From the NCBI GenBank assembly GCA_966211815.1, contig CBIHOD010000006.1:1-64000 (forward strand): a stretch of DNA of 64,000 nucleotides. The letters are read 5' to 3'. Each line of letters starts with the position of its first letter. Position 1 is the first letter of the stretch. The stretch is from JANPCX01 sp966211815 (lineage in GTDB: Bacteria > Pseudomonadota > Gammaproteobacteria > Burkholderiales > Burkholderiaceae_C). Under the pieces are notes generated by a model, which was not told the origin of the DNA, searched no databases, and was given only the letters and a program-made list of their open reading frames with translations. Below are positions 63,258 to 64,000 of the stretch, one piece after another. The translations under genes and the position numbers were made by a program.

Positions 63258-64000
63258 TGAGCCGCCGGCCCCGCCCGACCGGGCGGAACACGCGCGGCCC
63301 GGGGCTCGTCGCAGCCTGCGTCGCGGCCGGTGCCCTGGCCTTGCTCGGCGCCTGCAGCAGCGGGCCGGCCAAGCCGAAACCCGGGCCTTTCGAGGCCGTG
63401 ACCGCCGACCCGGCGGTGTCTCCCCGCCTGCTGTGGAGCCAGCGCACCGACCCGGCGAAATTCCCGCTGGAAGTGGCGCGCAGCCCCGCCGCTTTCACGG
63501 TCGCCTCGGAAAGCGGCGTTGTTCTGGCTGTGGACGCAGGCACCGGCCGCGAACTCTGGCGCGGCAATGCCGGGGGCAAGCTCTCCAGCGGCGTCGGCAG
63601 CGATGGCCGGCTTTCCGCCGTGACGACGCGCGACGGCAGCCTGGTGGCGATGGAAGCCGGCCGCGTGCTCTGGACCAAGCCCCTGGGCCTGCGCGTGGCC
63701 ACCCGCCCGCTGGTGGCGGGCCAGCGCGTCTTCGTGCTGGCCACCGACCGCAGCGTGCACGCCTTCGATGGGCTCAGCGGCGACAAGCTGTGGTCGGTCC
63801 GCCGGCCGGGCGACGCGCTCACCCTCAACCAGACGGGTGTCCTGATGGCGGTGGGCAACACCCTGCTGGCCGGCCAGGGCGCGCGGTTGGCGGGGCTGGA
63901 CCCGTCGAACGGCAGCGTCACCTGGGAAGTGGCCCTGGCCACCCCGCGCGGCACCAACGAGATCGAGCGGCTGGCCGACCTGGTCGGCCCGGCCGCCCGC
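63254..64000 (+). CDS. bamB: Outer membrane assembly lipoprotein BamB (5' part)
   Basis: The first 249 codons of BamB, cut by the window edge; full-length homologues have about 380-400 residues. The signal peptide ends in lipobox 'LLGACSSG'. The mature chain shows repeated beta-propeller blades of PQQ type ('VVLAVDAGTGRELWRGN', 'VHAFDGLSGDKLWSVRR', 'LAGLDPSNGSVTWEVAL'). It overlaps yfgM by 4 nt, the usual hisS-yfgM-bamB order. Confidence 0.92.
   Translation, partial: MMSRRPRPTGRNTRGPGLVAACVAAGALALLGACSSGPAKPKPGPFEAVTADPAVSPRLLWSQRTDPAKFPLEVARSPAAFTVASESGVVLAVDAGTGRELWRGNAGGKLSSGVGSDGRLSAVTTRDGSLVAMEAGRVLWTKPLGLRVATRPLVAGQRVFVLATDRSVHAFDGLSGDKLWSVRRPGDALTLNQTGVLMAVGNTLLAGQGARLAGLDPSNGSVTWEVALATPRGTNEIERLADLVGPAAR

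Overview
The window is a GC-rich chromosome segment from a betaproteobacterium of the order Burkholderiales, most likely Comamonadaceae or the neighbouring Leptothrix/Rubrivivax group. The evidence is the gene order (isc cluster; tpiA-secG-tRNA-Leu-nuoA to nuoN; odhA-odhB-lpd-zapE; scpB-rluB-ndk-rlmN-pilF-rodZ-ispG-hisS-yfgM-bamB), the protein sequences, and a palindromic intergenic array of the kind common in that family. No phage, transposon, plasmid, CRISPR or rRNA gene is visible. Almost all of it is core metabolism and cell-envelope or RNA housekeeping.

Layout. 1-6.8 kb: a pyrimidine-rich spacer, an HDOD-domain regulator, then the complete iron-sulfur assembly operon iscR-iscS-iscU-iscA-hscB-hscA-fdx behind a promoter carrying a clear IscR operator. 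6.9-15.1 kb: a small unknown gene on the minus strand, tsaD, an orphan periplasmic binding protein, rpsO-pnp with structured leaders, a quinone oxidoreductase, tpiA and secG. 15.3-30.5 kb: tRNA-Leu(GAG) and the fourteen-gene respiratory complex I operon nuoA-N, with a four-hairpin repeat between nuoD and nuoE. 30.5-33.4 kb: a NUDIX hydrolase, a DUF1178 protein, tRNA-Leu(UAA), then about 1.5 kb of lower-GC accessory DNA with a decayed gene and a DUF3592-type membrane protein. 33.4-39.4 kb: murI (minus), etfB-etfA, an acyl-CoA dehydrogenase, a nitronate monooxygenase-like enzyme and a small cysteine-rich protein. 39.5-47.7 kb: the 2-oxoglutarate dehydrogenase genes odhA-odhB-(periplasmic unknown)-lpd, then zapE and a coiled-coil exported protein. 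47.8-52.8 kb: a PP2C phosphatase, a YdcH-like protein, a DinG/YoaA-type Fe-S helicase, bamD and rluD. 52.8-64.0 kb: scpB, rluB, ndk, rlmN, pilF, rodZ, ispG, hisS, yfgM and the 5' part of bamB, which runs off the window end.

How the genes fit together. The Isc proteins supply clusters used by several other products here: complex I subunits NuoB, E, F, G and I, the radical-SAM enzyme RlmN, IspG, and the Fe-S helicase. EtfAB passes electrons from the acyl-CoA dehydrogenase to the quinone pool, and complex I feeds the same pool from NADH made by OdhAB-Lpd. BamD and BamB belong to the outer-membrane protein assembly machine.

No clear new multi-gene system is present. The most interesting unexplained signals are regulatory or structural: long, highly structured leaders in front of scpB, ndk, odhA, rpsO and pnp; the operator-like palindrome before etfB; overlapping divergent -10 elements at the PP2C gene; the palindromic array inside the nuo operon; and the decayed accessory patch behind tRNA-Leu(UAA).
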